NCBI GenBank assembly: GCA_037139195.1 | Contig: JBAXGW010000050.1 | Coordinates: 1-33,846 of the forward strand | Reading direction: 5' to 3' | Length of the DNA stretch: 33,846 nucleotides | DNA from: JBAXGW01 sp037139195 | Lineage (GTDB): Bacteria > Bacteroidota > Bacteroidia > Bacteroidales > JAHJDW01 | In this document: piece by piece, positions 14,253 through 22,701 of the stretch | How the letters are laid out: each line of letters begins with the position of its first letter | Position numbering within the stretch: position 1 is the first letter of the stretch | Notes under the pieces: model-generated | Databases searched by the model: none | What the model saw: only the letters and a program-made list of their open reading frames with translations | What the model was told of the DNA's origin: nothing | Translations under genes and position numbers: made by a program

Positions 14253-16772
14253 ATGTTGCTTTCTGAAGTCAAACCAGGCGAAAAAGTAAAAATCAACAAA
14301 ATAAAAGGTCGTGAAGCTTTTCGTAAACGATTTATGGAAATGGGCTTTGTTGTGGGCAAAGAAATTACCATTATTAAAAAAGCTCCTTTGCACGGACCTA
14401 TTGAATACGAAATTTTAGGTTACCGAGGTTTAATTAGATACCATCAAGCTGAATTTATTGAAGTTTCTTATTTCGACGAAAATTCGGATATCAAGGAGTC
14501 TTCGTATCAAACAATTAAAGAAGATTCGGCCAAAATATTTTCTACTTATACTAAATACAATAAAAACATCAGTGTATTACTTATTGGCAACCCCAATTCT
14601 GGAAAGACCACGCTATTCAACCTTTTAACAAATCAAAAAGAGCGTGTGGGTAATTACAGCGGTGTTACCATCGAAAACAAAGAAAATACGTTTGATTATA
14701 AAGGTTATTCAATACATTTAACCGACACGCCGGGTATATTCTCGCTTTCGGCTTATTTGGATGAAACTAAAAACTTTATTCATAAGTTCTTTAATGTACT
14801 TCCTGATTTAGTTATTAATGTTATTGATGCTAATAATCTAGAGCGAAATCTTTATTTAACAACCGATTTAATAGATTCGGATGTTAAGTCTATCTTGGCA
14901 CTGAATATGTATGATGAATACACCGAAAAAGGAAACCAACTCGATTATGATAGTTTATCGAAAATGATTGGGCGACCAATTATTCCTATTGTTTCTACGA
15001 AAAATCAAGGCATTGAAAATCTGCTAGATACAATTATTGAAACTCACGAAGACAAAAACCCAATTATTCGCCATACCCATATTTATTATAGCAATGCTAT
15101 TGAAGAAGGAATAAAAAGGATTCAAGACAAAATATTAAACTCCGAAAATGCTGATTTAACTGACCACTACTCTACTCGTTATTTGGCTATCAAATTGCTT
15201 GAAAAAGATTTATTTGCGCAGGAATCAATTAAAACAGAAACAAAAAATGCAGACGAAATTTTATCAACTGCTGCAAAAGAAATTATAAAACTCGAAAAAA
15301 ACTTTAATACGCTTTCCGAAAATTTAATTTCAGAAGCTAAATATGGGTTTATCAACGGTGCTTTAAAAGAAAATCAAAAAACCAATACTGCTCAAAAAGT
15401 TAAAACATCCGAAATAATCGATTCCTTTTTAACTCATAAACTATTTGGCTTTCCGCTTTTTGCATTTTTCATGTGGCTTACCTTTTTTACTACTTTTAAA
15501 ATTGGCGAATATCCGATGAACTGGATCGACCATGGCGTTGCCCTAATTTCTAAACTCATTAGCGCAAATATGAGCAATGGCATTTTAAAAGATTTGTTGA
15601 TTGACGGAATTATTGGTGGTGTTGGCGGTGTTATTGTATTCTTACCAAATATTTTAATTCTATTTTTCTTTATCAGTTTGATGGAAGACACCGGGTACAT
15701 GTCGAGGGCGGTATTTATAATGGATAAATTAATGCACAAAATAGGCTTGCATGGCAAATCGTTTATTCCATTAGTAATGGGATTTGGCTGTAATGTTCCC
15801 GCAATTATGGCAAGCAGAATACTCGAAAATAAGAACGAACGCATTATAACCATACTTATAAACCCCTTTATATCGTGCAATGCACGTTTGCCAATTTACA
15901 TTTTAATGATTGCAGCATTCTTTCCAAACGCTCCAACGCTAGCTTTGTTTTCTGTTTACGCTTTTGGAATAATAATAGCTGTTATTACCGCTTTATTGCT
16001 AAAAAAAATAATCTTTAAATCGGAAGAAGCACCATTTGTAATGGAACTGCCACCCTACCGTATACCATCTATTAAAATTATTACTCAACACATGTGGGAA
16101 CGAGGCTCGCAGTACTTACAAAAGATTGGTGGCGTAATACTTATTGCATCTACTATATTTTGGGCAATGAGCTATTTTCCAAGAGACGAAAAAATCATTA
16201 ATAAATATAACAACCAAATTTCTGAAATTAATTTAAAATACAAAAACAACATAGAAAACGCTGCATCTGTGCTATCATCACAATCTGCTATTAAGCAACG
16301 CAATAGCATTATTTCAAAGATTGAACTTCAAAAAAATGGTGATTTAAAACAAAACTCATATATTGGAATTATTGGCAGAACAATGGATCCAGTACTTGCG
16401 CCGCTTGGCTTTGATTGGAAAATTGGAATCAGCCTACTTAGCGGAATTCCAGCTAAAGAAATAATAGTAAGCACCATGGGCGTGCTTTATCAAATAGATG
16501 GACCAGACTCAGAGCACAGTTACTCATTATCAAAAAAACTTAAAAACCAAACATTTAGCAGTGGCAAAAAAATCGGGCAAAAAATATTCAACCCATGGAT
16601 GGCTTATGGCTTAATGATTTTTGTGTTATTGTATTTCCCATGCATAGGCACAATAACAGCAATAATAAAAGAAACTGGCAGTTGGAAATGGGGTGCTTTT
16701 TCAATTATTTATTCGCTAGGGTTAGCTTGGCTATTTGCTTTTGCAATTAATCAAATGGGATATATATTATGA
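14253..16772 (+). CDS. feoB: ferrous iron transporter FeoB with fused N-terminal FeoA domain
   Basis: 839 aa. FeoA (SH3-like) domain 1-75 (LSEVKPGEKVKIN, then RFMEMGFVVG), then the GTPase domain with P-loop GNPNSGKT at 112-119, DTPG at 158-161 and the specificity motif NMYD at 218-221. The membrane part has the two conserved gate motifs: GFGCNVPAIMA from 510 (Cys513) and NPFISCNARLPIY from 537 (Cys542). It moves Fe(II) across the inner membrane. The FeoA-FeoB fusion is common in Bacteroidota. The start fits because FeoA homology begins almost at residue 1. Its stop overlaps the next start (ATGA), so the Cys-rich partner is translationally coupled. Control candidates: promoter 14064-14094 and two palindromes. 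Confidence 0.96.
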   Translation: MLLSEVKPGEKVKINKIKGREAFRKRFMEMGFVVGKEITIIKKAPLHGPIEYEILGYRGLIRYHQAEFIEVSYFDENSDIKESSYQTIKEDSAKIFSTYTKYNKNISVLLIGNPNSGKTTLFNLLTNQKERVGNYSGVTIENKENTFDYKGYSIHLTDTPGIFSLSAYLDETKNFIHKFFNVLPDLVINVIDANNLERNLYLTTDLIDSDVKSILALNMYDEYTEKGNQLDYDSLSKMIGRPIIPIVSTKNQGIENLLDTIIETHEDKNPIIRHTHIYYSNAIEEGIKRIQDKILNSENADLTDHYSTRYLAIKLLEKDLFAQESIKTETKNADEILSTAAKEIIKLEKNFNTLSENLISEAKYGFINGALKENQKTNTAQKVKTSEIIDSFLTHKLFGFPLFAFFMWLTFFTTFKIGEYPMNWIDHGVALISKLISANMSNGILKDLLIDGIIGGVGGVIVFLPNILILFFFISLMEDTGYMSRAVFIMDKLMHKIGLHGKSFIPLVMGFGCNVPAIMASRILENKNERIITILINPFISCNARLPIYILMIAAFFPNAPTLALFSVYAFGIIIAVITALLLKKIIFKSEEAPFVMELPPYRIPSIKIITQHMWERGSQYLQKIGGVILIASTIFWAMSYFPRDEKIINKYNNQISEINLKYKNNIENAASVLSSQSAIKQRNSIISKIELQKNGDLKQNSYIGIIGRTMDPVLAPLGFDWKIGISLLSGIPAKEIIVSTMGVLYQIDGPDSEHSYSLSKKLKNQTFSSGKKIGQKIFNPWMAYGLMIFVLLYFPCIGTITAIIKETGSWKWGAFSIIYSLGLAWLFAFAINQMGYIL

Positions 16773-16963
16773 CACAAGGAATTATAACCGGCATTATTTT
16801 AATTATAGCTTGCTTTTTGGCAGTTAAAATGATATTGAAAAGTTTTAAAGAAGCAAATAAGCACGATTGTAACTCATGTTCATCGGATTGTGCTTCTTGT
16901 GGAATTGATCCAGAACTTAAGAAAAAAATTATAGACGCGGTTGAGGCTAAAAAGGGGAAGTAA
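16769..16963 (+). CDS. FeoB-associated Cys-rich membrane protein
   Basis: 64 aa. One N-terminal membrane helix (about 4-24) and a cytosolic-type tail with Cys34, Cys37, Cys41 and Cys44 (CNSC..DCASC), then a basic and acidic helix. Small proteins of this form commonly follow feoB in Bacteroidota and Firmicutes; a role in iron handling or FeoB activity is inferred from context. It overlaps feoB by four bases. Confidence 0.85.
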   Translation: MTQGIITGIILIIACFLAVKMILKSFKEANKHDCNSCSSDCASCGIDPELKKKIIDAVEAKKGK

Positions 16964-17000
16964 TATCAATTGGATATTCAATATAGTCCAATCTCTTAAC

Positions 17001-17054
17001 CCTTCGACTACGCTCAGGTAGACTAATATCAGTCATCTTGAGCGTAGTCGAAAG
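17001..17054. repeat. inverted repeat of the CTTCGACTACGCTCAG type
   Basis: Left arm 17001-17018 and right arm 17037-17054 are complementary at 16 of 18 positions, with a perfect 14-base core TTCGACTACGCTCA. The loop is 18 bases. It belongs to the same sequence family as 8291-8386 and could act as a weak terminator after the feo operon. Confidence 0.75.
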
Positions 17055-17161
17055 TTAATTATTGAACTTTTTTAATACTTGTATTGGTATAACTTTGCAA
17101 TAAAATGATTGTATTTTTAAAACTACCTATATTTCACAAATGCTTTTTTATAATCTATTTG

Positions 17162-17257
17162 TAGACTTCGGCTTTAGCCTGTCTTGAGCCTGCCGAAAAG
17201 CTCAGTCTCACAGTCACTCTGAGCGTAGTCGAAGAGCGTTCATAATTTGAGCGTTAA
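17162..17257. repeat. dispersed palindromic repeat, copy 2 (TCGACTNCGCTCAG family)
   Basis: It begins TAGACTTCG, has CTCAGTCTCACAGTCACTCT and GAGCGTAGTCGAAGAGC, and ends CATAATTTGAGCGTTAAA. Beginning and end match the copy at 8291-8386; the interior differs by rearranged short blocks (TTGAGCCTGCCGAAAAG here). Confidence 0.75.
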
Positions 17258-17433
17258 ATGCATGCGGATTTATAGTACTATAAAAGTACCGTTCTGATTT
17301 TGATTTTCATATCAACTCTACATCCACACAACCATCAATAATTCATGCACTTACAAACAAATAAAAACCTTTAAGTTGTTAACTTGTTTATAAGTATATG
17401 TTTTGGTTTTTTTCTTTTTGAAATTTGTTATTT

Positions 17434-17441
17434 TATATTTG
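17434..17441 (+). promoter_or_regulatory. -7 promoter element of the PurF-like gene
   Basis: TATATTTG lies 32 bases before the ATG at 17474. Position 20 bases upstream is a T run without a clean TTTG, so the -33 element is weak. Confidence 0.4.
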
Positions 17442-17473
17442 CACTTTACTAACAATTTAAAATACAAAAAACA

Positions 17474-18880
17474 ATGAGTGGCTTTTTCGGATGTGTTTCA
17501 AAAGAAGATTGCGTAAATGATGTGTTTTATGGCACTGATTATCATTCGCATTTAGGTACAAGAAGAGCTGGTATGGCTTTTTTCTCAAAAGAATCAGGAT
17601 TTCAGCGTGCAATCCATAGCTTAGAAAATGGTTATTTCAGAAATAAATTTGAAGATGACATTGAAGGTTTTAAAGGAAATGTAGGCGTTGGCGTAATTAG
17701 CGACACCGAAGCACAGCCAATTATGATTAGCTCTCATTTGGGTCGTTTTGCTGTTGTATCTGTTAGCAAAATAGCAAATATTGCAGAGTTAGAAGCTCAA
17801 TTTATAGCAAAAAAGAATGTATTCTCCGAAACAAGCCAGGGTCATATTAACCCAACCGAATTGGTTGCAATGCTAATTACCGAGGGCGAAGATTTTAAAG
17901 CTGGAATAGAAAATGTTTTTAATAACGTTAAAGGTTCGTGTTCGCTTTTGGTGTTAACTGAAAATTCAATTATTGCTGGTCGCGACAAATTAGGTCGAAC
18001 ACCTATTATTATTGGCAAAAAAGCAAACGCTTATGCTGCAACATTTGAAACGTGTGCGTTTCCAAATCTAGGATACGAAATTGACAAATATTTAGGACCA
18101 GGCGAAATTGTCGAAATTACGGCTGATGGACATAAGCAATTACGTGCTCCGAATGAAAAAATGCAAGTTTGTTCATTTTTATGGGTGTATTATGGCTATC
18201 CACCATCATTTTACGAAGGAATTAATGTAGACGAATCTAGATTAAAATGCGGTGCTGCATTAGCTAAAAACGACACTGTTGATGTAGACTTTGTTGCTGG
18301 TGTTCCCGATTCAGGCGTAGGACATGCAATGGGTTACAGCAACGAAAAGAAAATTGCATTTAAACGCCCATATTCAAAATATACGCCTACTTGGCCACGT
18401 AGTTTTATGCCACAAAATCAAAAAGTTAGAGACTTGGTTGCTAAAATGAAATTGATTCCAAACAGTGCAGTTATTAAAGGTAAAAGAGGCGTGTTTTTAG
18501 ACGATTCCATTGTAAGAGGAACACAATTAAAAGACAATGTAGTTGATTTGCGCGAAGCTGGAATAAAAGAAGTTCACATGCGTATTGCTTGTCCGCCATT
18601 AACGTTTCCCTGCGAATTTTTAAATTTTAGCCGTTCGCGTTCTAGCATGGATTTGGCAACGCATACAGCAATAAAAGAAATTGAAGGAACAGAAAACTTT
18701 GATTTTAAGAAATATGCCGACCAAAATTCAGAAGAGTATAAAATGATGGTTGAAAAAATAAAAATTCGTTTAGGCTTAGATTCTTTAGTTTTCCAAAATT
18801 TAAACGATTTGGTTGAAGCTATTGGCTTGCCTAAAGAAAAATTGTGCACGCATTGTTGGGATGGCTCTAGTTATTTTTAG
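17474..18880 (+). CDS. PurF-family amidophosphoribosyltransferase homologue with degenerate glutaminase site
   Basis: 468 aa, soluble. The C-terminal phosphoribosyltransferase half is intact: the PRPP loop reads FLDDSIVRGTQ (Asp343, Asp344), preceded by GVPDSGVGHAMGYS and KYTPTWPRSF. The N-terminal half has the Ntn glutaminase shape but lacks its chemistry: the protein starts MSGFFGCV where PurF has MCGI.G, so Ser replaces the nucleophilic Cys; the RYST.G block that follows GN.G.GH is missing (GNVGVGVISDTEAQP here); and HNGNL is absent. Bacteroidota proteins of this type (MGGFFG.. starts) are known to me. It may use free ammonia, rely on a partner, or do something else. A canonical purF elsewhere in the genome would settle its role. 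A monocistronic gene with its own promoter and terminator. Confidence 0.85.
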   Translation: MSGFFGCVSKEDCVNDVFYGTDYHSHLGTRRAGMAFFSKESGFQRAIHSLENGYFRNKFEDDIEGFKGNVGVGVISDTEAQPIMISSHLGRFAVVSVSKIANIAELEAQFIAKKNVFSETSQGHINPTELVAMLITEGEDFKAGIENVFNNVKGSCSLLVLTENSIIAGRDKLGRTPIIIGKKANAYAATFETCAFPNLGYEIDKYLGPGEIVEITADGHKQLRAPNEKMQVCSFLWVYYGYPPSFYEGINVDESRLKCGAALAKNDTVDVDFVAGVPDSGVGHAMGYSNEKKIAFKRPYSKYTPTWPRSFMPQNQKVRDLVAKMKLIPNSAVIKGKRGVFLDDSIVRGTQLKDNVVDLREAGIKEVHMRIACPPLTFPCEFLNFSRSRSSMDLATHTAIKEIEGTENFDFKKYADQNSEEYKMMVEKIKIRLGLDSLVFQNLNDLVEAIGLPKEKLCTHCWDGSSYF

Positions 18881-18954
18881 AAAATATTTTTTATAGCAAG
18901 ATGTATGAAATCATCGAGCAATTTCAAATAGAGTTTTAACCCAATTTAAAATTA

Positions 18955-18989
18955 AACAGGAATGCCTAGAAAAGGGATTCCTGTTTTTT
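18955..18989 (+). terminator. intrinsic terminator of the PurF-like gene
   Basis: AACAGGAATGCC (18955-18966) pairs with GGGATTCCTGTT (18974-18985), one mismatch, seven-base loop, followed by a T run to 18989. Confidence 0.85.
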
Positions 18990-19003
18990 CATTTTTAGTC
19001 ACT

Positions 19004-19044
19004 AGACTTTCCAAGTTTTAAAACTTGAAAAGTCTTATTTTTTT
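19004..19044. terminator. second hairpin with T run, possibly a dispersed repeat
   Basis: AGACTTTCCAAGTTTT (19004-19019) pairs with AAAACTTGAAAAGTCT (19020-19035), 15 of 16, directly abutting, followed by a T-rich run to 19044. The palindrome is of a type that I recall scattered in Bacteroidota genomes. It may back up the terminator before it. Confidence 0.6.
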
Positions 19045-19050
19045 ACATGT

Positions 19051-19117
19051 TACAACTTTACAAACTCAAAGCACTTTACAAACTTTCAACTTTACAACTT
19101 TATAAACTTTATAAACT
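19051..19117. repeat. tandem TTTATAAAG/TTTGTAAAG repeats across a stop codon
   Basis: On the minus strand imperfect 8-9-base units (TTTATAAAG twice, TTGTAAAG, TTGAAAG, TTTGTAAAG) run from the last codons of the FISUMP gene through its stop (19092-19094) into the 3' region. The last residues FIKFIKL are encoded by the repeat. Confidence 0.65.
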
Positions 19118-20006
19118 GAGGAGTAGAAACATTTTTGTCCGAATATACTCTAATATAATAAATTCCACTTTCAAAGGATGATAGGTCAACGAACGTTTTG
19201 TTTTCAAAAGACGATGAAAAAATCGATTGTCCAACCATATTTAAAATCTCAAAATTCAATTTTCCATTTTCAGTAGATTCAATTTTAAGAATATCTTGAG
19301 CAGGATTTGGGTAAACATTAATATTCAAGCTACCTTCTTTATTTTCAATATTTGTAGCTACATCTTTTATGCAACGAATACTGAATCCATAGTTTTTATC
19401 ACTGAAAACTCTTAATACTCCAGGAGAAATATAATATAGTTCATGACTCCAACCGCTATTTTCAGAGTATGCGGTCGTCGACCACCAACTGCAATATAGC
19501 GTTTGCTGATAATAAGTTCCACTAATTCCTCTGTAGCCTGCTCCCAATGCGGTAAAATTGCTGCTATTCGATGCCCCAGTATTAGGAGTTTTCCAATGTG
19601 TAGTTCCAATTTCTTTAAGCTGCCCGCCAGTTCCACTTCCCAGAAAGTCTACTAATGTTTCCCATTCGGCATCTGTTGGTATATGCCAGCCTTCTGGAGC
19701 CAACTGATGTGTATTATTTGCTGCGTAGTAATTGTACAAAGCGCCATAGTTATTTATAGTATCTATCTTATTATTAAAATAACAAAATGCACCAATTGAA
19801 TCATTTCCCCATGCTATGCTATCGCTAATAAGTTCAATTGGGCTACCATCTCGATATTTTGTTGTTTTAAGATTTTGTTTCATCCAGCATTGAGTGCCAA
19901 TAGTAACTGTTTCATAAACATTTCCGTCAACATCAGAAACAGTTTGAGCATTTGATGTATAATAAAAAAACATCAAAAAAATAAATGATAAAGAGAGTTT
20001 TCCCAT
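19092..20006 (-). CDS. FISUMP-domain protein secreted by the type IX system
   Basis: 304 aa. Signal peptide (LMFFYYTSNA, then QT), then a FISUMP domain at about 24-216 (GNVYETVTIGTQCWMKQNLK, later GWHIPTDAEWETL, FTALGAGYRG and a final YGFSIRCIKD), a C-type-lectin-like fold. A type A T9SS sorting domain begins NVYPNPAQDILKIE at about 231 and runs to the C-terminus (SGIYYIRVYSD). It should be exported by Sec, then across the outer membrane by T9SS and held at the surface. Ligand unknown. Tandem repeats extend its C-terminus. It is divergent from glyA. Confidence 0.9.
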   Translation of the reverse strand: MGKLSLSFIFLMFFYYTSNAQTVSDVDGNVYETVTIGTQCWMKQNLKTTKYRDGSPIELISDSIAWGNDSIGAFCYFNNKIDTINNYGALYNYYAANNTHQLAPEGWHIPTDAEWETLVDFLGSGTGGQLKEIGTTHWKTPNTGASNSSNFTALGAGYRGISGTYYQQTLYCSWWSTTAYSENSGWSHELYYISPGVLRVFSDKNYGFSIRCIKDVATNIENKEGSLNINVYPNPAQDILKIESTENGKLNFEILNMVGQSIFSSSFENKTFVDLSSFESGIYYIRVYSDKNVSTPQFIKFIKL

Positions 20007-20378
20007 AAGATAAATTTAGAAATTGATTAAACAAATTTTAAATTACACACAATGCATCTAATCAGATGGCTGTGTTCTGGTGGGAATCTAGCACAACTAA
20101 AATTATAGGAGATAAAAAGCCTAAAATATTTAAGTATGATAGCAAAAGTAAAAAATAAATTATAGATAATACCACTCAAATCAATATTAATACGGTTTTG
20201 GATTATTAAAAATTGTTAAAAATAAAAAGATTTAATTTATCAAAGCATAACTAAACACTTTACTCTTCAAACTGACTTTGTTTAGTTGCAAAAACTTTAT
20301 ATTGAAAAAATCACTAAACCTTAAGTATTCTGTAATAATTTTTATATTTTTGTCTTTTATAATATAACCTAACGCTAT
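20007..20378. other. divergent intergenic region, FISUMP gene / glyA
   Basis: No gene is seen in these 372 bases. A weak imperfect hairpin near 20045-20072 (ACACAATGCATCT against AGATGGCTGTGTT) has no T run. A TATTTTTG box at 20345-20352 is a candidate glyA promoter. The rest is A+T-rich with nothing I can support. Confidence 0.5.
20345..20352 (+). promoter_or_regulatory. candidate -7 promoter element of glyA
   Basis: TATTTTTG fits TAnnTTTG and lies 26 bases before the ATG at 20379. No clear -33 element (TTAAG at about the right spacing). Confidence 0.4.
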
Positions 20379-21659
20379 ATGAAAAGAGATAAACAGATAT
20401 TTGGATTAATAAAAGAAGAATTTGCACGCCAAAAAGATGGTATTGAGTTAATTGCATCAGAAAACTTTGTTAGCAAACAAGTTATGGACGCAATGGGTTC
20501 ATGCCTTACAAATAAATATGCCGAAGGATATCCTGGCAAAAGATATTATGGTGGTTGCCAGATTGTTGACCAAACCGAACAATTGGCAATAGATAGAGCA
20601 AAAGCTTTGTTTGGTGCTGAATATGTTAATGTTCAACCACACTCGGGTGCACAAGCTAATGCAGCTGTGTTTTTTGCTGTGTTGAATCCTGGTGATACCT
20701 TTTTAGGTTTAGACTTAGCTCATGGCGGTCATCTTTCGCACGGTTCTCCTGTTAATTTATCAGGTGTAAACTACAAACCAATTCCTTATCACGTTAAAGA
20801 AGAAACAGGGATGGTTGATTATGATGAAGTTGCTACATTAGCAAAAAAACACAAGCCTAAAATGATTGTTTGCGGAGCTTCTGCTTATTCAAGAGATTGG
20901 GATTATGCTAAACTTAGAAAGATTGCTGATTCGGTTAAAGCTATTTTACTTGCTGATATTGCACATCCTGCTGGTTTAATTGCTAAAGGCATTTTAAATG
21001 ATCCAATTCCTCATTGTCATATAGTTACAACTACTACACACAAAACACTTCGCGGACCAAGAGGCGGTATGATTATGATGGGTGCTGATTTCGAAAATCC
21101 TAAAGGCGATAAAACTCCAAAAGGCGAAATCAAACCGATGTCCGCAGCATTAGATTTTGCTGTTTTCCCAGGACAACAAGGCGGACCACTTGAGCATATA
21201 ATTGCTGCTAAAGCTGTTGCTTTCCACGAAGCACTTACCGATAGTTATTTAGATTACTGTTTGCAAGTTAGAAAAAATGCAATCGTAATGGCTAACGAAT
21301 TTACAAACCGTGGATATAAAATTATTTCGGGCGGAACTGACAATCACTTAATGCTAATTGATTTACGTTCAAAATTCCCTGACTTAACAGGAAAACAAGC
21401 CGAAAATATTTTAGTTGAAGCTGATATTACTATTAACAAAAATATGGTTCCTTTCGATAGTCGTTCTCCATTTACAACATCTGGAATAAGAGTTGGAACA
21501 TCTGCAATAACAACACGCGGTTTGCAAGAAAAGCAAATCAAAAAAGTGGTTGATTTATTAGATATTGTACTTAACAATGTTGAAAATCCAAAAATTATTG
21601 CCGAAGTTAAGAAAAAGGTGAATAAGATGATGGATGAGTATCCAATGTTCGCTTGGTAA
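20379..21659 (+). CDS. glyA: serine hydroxymethyltransferase
   Basis: 426 aa, normal length for the bacterial enzyme. It converts serine and tetrahydrofolate to glycine and 5,10-methylene-tetrahydrofolate with pyridoxal phosphate, in the cytosol. Diagnostic blocks: GIELIASENFVS near the start, YPGKRYYGG, VQPHSGAQAN, and TTTTHKTLRGPRGG with the PLP lysine at 222. The C-terminal half carries GTSAITTRGL. Single gene, with its own predicted promoter and a strong terminator after it at 21798-21839. Confidence 0.98.
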   Translation: MKRDKQIFGLIKEEFARQKDGIELIASENFVSKQVMDAMGSCLTNKYAEGYPGKRYYGGCQIVDQTEQLAIDRAKALFGAEYVNVQPHSGAQANAAVFFAVLNPGDTFLGLDLAHGGHLSHGSPVNLSGVNYKPIPYHVKEETGMVDYDEVATLAKKHKPKMIVCGASAYSRDWDYAKLRKIADSVKAILLADIAHPAGLIAKGILNDPIPHCHIVTTTTHKTLRGPRGGMIMMGADFENPKGDKTPKGEIKPMSAALDFAVFPGQQGGPLEHIIAAKAVAFHEALTDSYLDYCLQVRKNAIVMANEFTNRGYKIISGGTDNHLMLIDLRSKFPDLTGKQAENILVEADITINKNMVPFDSRSPFTTSGIRVGTSAITTRGLQEKQIKKVVDLLDIVLNNVENPKIIAEVKKKVNKMMDEYPMFAW

Positions 21660-21797
21660 CAATTTGAAAGAAAACTAAATTCATTAACTTCGTTATTCTT
21701 GATAACAAAATCAGTCATTTACTAAAGTAAACTCTTGATTTTATTCTCTGCAAAACCTCGTTACTGTATTTTAATTTTCTGTCAAAGAATTAATTAG

Positions 21798-21839
21798 AAA
21801 CAAAATCGGCAATCATTTCTGATTGCCGATTTTGTTTTT
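21798..21839 (+). terminator. strong intrinsic terminator after glyA
   Basis: A perfect 18-bp stem (21798-21815 with 21820-21837), tetraloop TTTC, ending in a T run. It lies 138 bases after the glyA stop and upstream of the toxin-antitoxin promoter. Confidence 0.9.
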
Positions 21840-21856
21840 ATTATGTTTTTAAATTG

Positions 21857-21887
21857 TTGATATTAAGTATGACTTTTAATATATTTG
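21857..21887 (+). promoter_or_regulatory. predicted promoter of the toxin-antitoxin operon
   Basis: TTG at 21857-21859, a 20-base spacer and TATATTTG at 21880-21887, 20 bases before the ATG at 21907. Same arrangement as the feo promoter. Confidence 0.55.
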
Positions 21888-21906
21888 TATTCTAAAGAAT
21901 CAAACA

Positions 21907-22314
21907 ATGGACATTATAAAACAACGTGAAGAAATAATTCGGCAAATAAATCAACTCAATGATGAAAGCTTGATAAAATTAGCTCATAGTTTTATGAGTT
22001 TTCTTCAAAAGAAACAGATGGAACATGTTTTGAATAATTCAAATGAATTAAATGAAGGAGCAGTAGAGTATGGCAACTCAATTAATTCAAAATCAGATTT
22101 AGATTCCTTTTTATTAAGCATAGAAAATGAAATAGATAAATTTCAAACAAAACTATTAAATCGAAAAAGGATAAAAACCGATTGGTGGGATGACTTGTCT
22201 GCCAGTGAAAAAGAAGCAATTGAAAATGGCATAAATCAAATCGAAAATGGAAAATGGGTTAGCAACGAAGATGTTGAATGCAAAGTGAATAAATTGCTTG
22301 GAAAAAATGAATAA
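21907..22314 (+). CDS. probable antitoxin of a type II toxin-antitoxin pair
   Basis: 135 aa, soluble and charged. The N-terminal helix pair (REEIIRQINQLNDESLIKLAHSFM) and the C-terminal block DWWDDLSASEKEAIENGINQ followed by GKWVSNEDV resemble Bacteroidota addiction-module antitoxins, in which the C-terminal region wraps the toxin. It is longer than most such antitoxins because of a spacer of about 50 residues between the two parts. No classical DNA-binding fold is obvious to me. It overlaps the toxin start, as expected of coupled translation. Assigned mainly by partner and layout. Confidence 0.72.
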   Translation: MDIIKQREEIIRQINQLNDESLIKLAHSFMSFLQKKQMEHVLNNSNELNEGAVEYGNSINSKSDLDSFLLSIENEIDKFQTKLLNRKRIKTDWWDDLSASEKEAIENGINQIENGKWVSNEDVECKVNKLLGKNE

Positions 22315-22603
22315 AAAATCATTAAACGTTTTTTGGTCGCCATTAGCAGAGAAAAGCTATTTAGAAACAATAGAATTTATATTAGGAAAGTGGACTATAA
22401 AAGAGGCTGATTCTTTCACAGAACAAGTTAAAGATTTAATTGCTAAAATACAGACATTCAATAATCTTTGTCCGCCAACCTCAAAGTTTAAATATTTAAG
22501 AAAATGTGTGGTGTCTTTTCAAACCTCATTGGTTTATCGCATAAGAAAAGATAATATTGAAATAATTGCTTTTTTTGATAATAGAAGTGGAAAATGCATC
22601 TAA
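22307..22603 (+). CDS. RelE/ParE family toxin
   Basis: 98 aa from the ATG at 22307, which lies within the antitoxin end (8-base overlap); a TTG at 22298 is a less likely start. The sequence follows the RelE/ParE fold: FWSPLAEKSYLETIEFIL at the N-terminus, a helix with DLIAKIQTF, then YLRKCVV..FQTSLVYRI and a final EIIAFFDNRSGK. The FFDNR block is typical of ParE-like toxins. RelE enzymes cut mRNA on the ribosome and ParE poisons gyrase; the sequence does not let me choose. The usual C-terminal NP motif is replaced by SGKCI. Confidence 0.8.
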   Translation: MNKKSLNVFWSPLAEKSYLETIEFILGKWTIKEADSFTEQVKDLIAKIQTFNNLCPPTSKFKYLRKCVVSFQTSLVYRIRKDNIEIIAFFDNRSGKCI

Positions 22604-22701
22604 TAAATTCAGAAATGATTACCGATTTTATTTTAAAATAATTAGTTAATAAAATTAAAAATTTGTTTTGATTAAAAAACTACTAATAAGCTGCAAGTCT
22701 A

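Larger units (their letters stand above)
16964..17473. other. 510-base intergenic region with repeats and a promoter
   Basis: No gene is visible. It holds an inverted repeat at 17001-17054, a dispersed palindromic repeat at 17162-17257, and a TATATTTG box at 17434-17441 for the PurF-like gene. Bases 17258-17430 are A+T-rich with no feature that I can support. Confidence 0.6.

Noticed and set aside
20045..20072. Possible tRNA or riboswitch upstream of glyA
   Set aside because: Only a short imperfect hairpin; no cloverleaf, conserved glycine-riboswitch core or T run was found.
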